64,000 nucleotides of DNA from assembly GCF_009793335.1 (NCBI RefSeq), contig NZ_WING01000001.1:4836001-4900000 (forward strand), given 5' to 3'. Shown piece by piece: positions 62,584 through 64,000 of the stretch (position 1 is its first letter; every line of letters starts with the position of its first letter). The position numbers and the translations under genes are program-made. This DNA is from Actinomadura sp. J1-007. Lineage in GTDB: Bacteria; Actinomycetota; Actinomycetes; Streptosporangiales; Streptosporangiaceae. The notes beneath the pieces are model-generated. The model saw only the letters and a list, made by a program, of their open reading frames with translations, did not search any database and was not told the origin of the DNA.

Positions 62584-63725
62584 GTGCGTTCACGATCGGC
62601 CGGAGGTTCCATCCTCGCCGGACTCGGCGTGGCGGCGGTCGTCGCCGTCTCGGCGGCCCCGCCGGTGATCGCCGATCCCACCCCGTCCCCCGGGGACTCC
62701 GGCGGCGCGTCCGACACGCCGACGCCCGACCCGCCGAGCGATCCCCCCACCGATCCTCCGACGGACCCGCCCACCGACCCCCCGACGGATCCGCCCACCG
62801 ATCCTCCGACGGACCCGCCGACCAAGCCGACCGATCCGCCGACCAAGCCCACGGACCCGCCGACCAAGCCGACGGACCCGCCCACCAAGCCCCCGACCGA
62901 CCCGCCGGACAAGCCGGGCGGCCACGGGCCCGGCAAGCCGGACGAGCCCGGCCGGGCGCGGCTCGGCATCGGGCTGTCGGTGTCGTCGGCGACGATGCGG
63001 CCCGGCGGGTCGATCACCGCGACCGTGCACGTGTCGTCCAGCGGCGGCACGGCGGCCGGCACCGTCGTGCGGCTGTCGGCGTCCGGCGCGTCGGTCAGCC
63101 CGAGCAGCCGGTCGCTGGGCAGCGTCGGAGCCGGCGGGGCGAGCGTGCTCGCGACCGTCAGCGCCCCGTCCAGCGCCAGGCCGGGCATCGTCACGCTGAA
63201 CGTCAGCGCGTCGGCGAGCAAGGCGTCCGGCGCGTCCAAGTCGGCGAAGCTCATCATCACCGACTCGTCGGGGCCCTGCCGCCCGGCATGAGCGCGTCCA
63301 ACCTGCCGCCGGACGTCCCGCCGCTGACGAACTCCACGTTCAACCCGCTCGGCGGCATGCGCGGCCCGCAGGTGGCGCTGCCCCCGGTCGCCTCGCCGCA
63401 GCTCGCGCCGAGCCCGATGCCCCTCGTCCCGGTGTCGAGCCTGCGCAAGGGCCCCCGCCAGATGTTCACGATGGAGGAGCTGTCGTCGGTCCAGGCGGGC
63501 TTCCTCGCCGCGATGACGGTGTCGGTGACGCTGCTGCTCCTCAGGCTGCGGCTGGCCCGCCGTGCCGACCCCCCGCTCCGGCGGGCCGGCCGCGTACAGC
63601 TCCAGCTCGCCGGCAAGCGCATCACCGAGGCGCGGCTCCGCACCCTCCCGCCCCAGCCCGCTCCCGCGCGGCCCGTCCGCATCGCCTGGCTCCCCCTCCG
63701 CCCGCCCCGTGCCGCCCGCCCGTAA
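62584..63725 (+). CDS. Secreted, membrane-anchored protein with Pro-Thr-Asp repeats (frameshifted)
   Basis: About 380 residues when joined. A signal peptide (LAGLGVAAVVAVSAAPPVIA) is followed by ~60 residues of DPPTDPPT and KPTDPPT repeats. A beta-sandwich-like domain rich in Ser follows (SVSSATMRPGGSITATVHVSS). The frame breaks at GGGG 63270-63273; one added G joins a Pro-rich part (NLPPDVPPLTNSTFNPLGG) and a C-terminal membrane helix (FLAAMTVSVTLLLLRLRL) with a basic cytoplasmic end. It looks like a wall-spanning surface protein. GTG start at 62584. Confidence 0.78.
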
Positions 63726-63760
63726 CCGCAGGCCGGGCCGGAACCCGGCACGAATCCGCC

Positions 63761-64000
63761 ATGCACTCGACCGTTGAACGCGAGCGGCGCGCGGTGACCG
63801 GAACGGGGACCGGGCGCGCGGCCAGGAACGACCGGCCCGTCGCGGTGCGTTCGGCCGTGGCGGTGCTGTGCGCGGCGTGGGGGAGTACGGCCGTCCTGAC
63901 GTTCGCCCTCCTCTCCAGCACCCGCGAACGGACCTGGCCGCTGCGGGCGCTCGACGCCGTCGTGCCCGGACCCGCCGGGCCGCAGGACGCCGCGCCCGGC
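63761..64000 (+). CDS. Membrane protein, N-terminal part only
   Basis: Open from ATG at 63761 to the window edge (80 codons). A basic N-terminus leads to one hydrophobic segment (SAVAVLCAAWGSTAVLTFALL) and then an outward-facing part. No ribosome site stands out. It follows the Pro/Thr-repeat surface protein by 35 bases, so the two may be co-transcribed and work together, for instance with a sortase or anchor role, but that cannot be seen here. Confidence 0.6.
   Translation, partial: MHSTVERERRAVTGTGTGRAARNDRPVAVRSAVAVLCAAWGSTAVLTFALLSSTRERTWPLRALDAVVPGPAGPQDAAPG

Overview
The window is very GC-rich and gene-dense, with strong G/C third-position bias and many GTG starts. It carries a six-MCE import operon, several PucR/CdaR-type regulators, F420-type and diiron enzymes, and many TetR regulators. 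This points to a filamentous actinomycete, most likely a Streptosporangiales/Thermomonosporaceae (Actinomadura-like) chromosome. That placement is inference from gene content. I see no tRNA, rRNA, CRISPR array or insertion sequence.

Layout: (1) 1-7.8 kb: the start of gcvT behind a tandem glycine riboswitch, a lipoprotein, then a permease / glutamine-synthetase-like ligase / aldehyde dehydrogenase / SDR operon facing a FadR-type GntR regulator, which looks like an amine (ethanolamine or polyamine) catabolic unit. (2) 8-15 kb: a site-2 protease, a Cds1-type cysteine desulfhydrase, a membrane protein, a tandem-repeat tract and an ATP-dependent DNA ligase with an Ala-Asp-Gly insert. (3) 15.5-27 kb: an operon with two different diiron proteins and an SDR opposite a TetR, a Tat-exported PhoD phosphatase, a flavin monooxygenase/TetR pair, an MFS pump with its TetR (matching operators), a deazaflavin-type protein and another TetR. 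(4) 26.6-47.2 kb, the centre of interest: a PucR-type regulator divergent from a complete MCE operon (ATPase, two YrbE permeases, six MCE proteins, four Mce-associated proteins), followed by a set of secreted proteins. These include a four-cysteine family with three full members and two decayed ones, a 697-aa DUF6801-like protein and a 276-aa secreted protein. A closely similar 28-bp element lies upstream of both the MCE operon and the secreted-protein set. (5) 47-59 kb: GH15 hydrolase, DrrAB-type exporter, ECF sigma factor with a CU044_5270-type membrane partner, a nuclease/phosphatase, oxidoreductase/TetR pair and small hypothetical genes. (6) 59-64 kb: two more PucR-type regulators in tandem, a Pro/Thr-repeat wall-anchored-type protein and a truncated membrane protein gene.

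An important caveat is that at least eleven genes are broken by what look like single-base losses, nearly all in runs of four or five G or C. Both halves of each protein remain intact across the break, and every shift is in the direction of a lost base. I read this mainly as homopolymer under-calling in the assembly and annotate these as whole genes with a noted frameshift. Two decayed copies of the secreted family (41002-41404 and 45784-45884) do not fit that explanation and look like genuine pseudogenes.

Working model (inference): the MCE complex imports a hydrophobic substrate, the adjacent secreted disulfide-rich proteins act outside the membrane in the same process, and the divergent PucR-type regulator and the shared upstream element tie them into one regulon.
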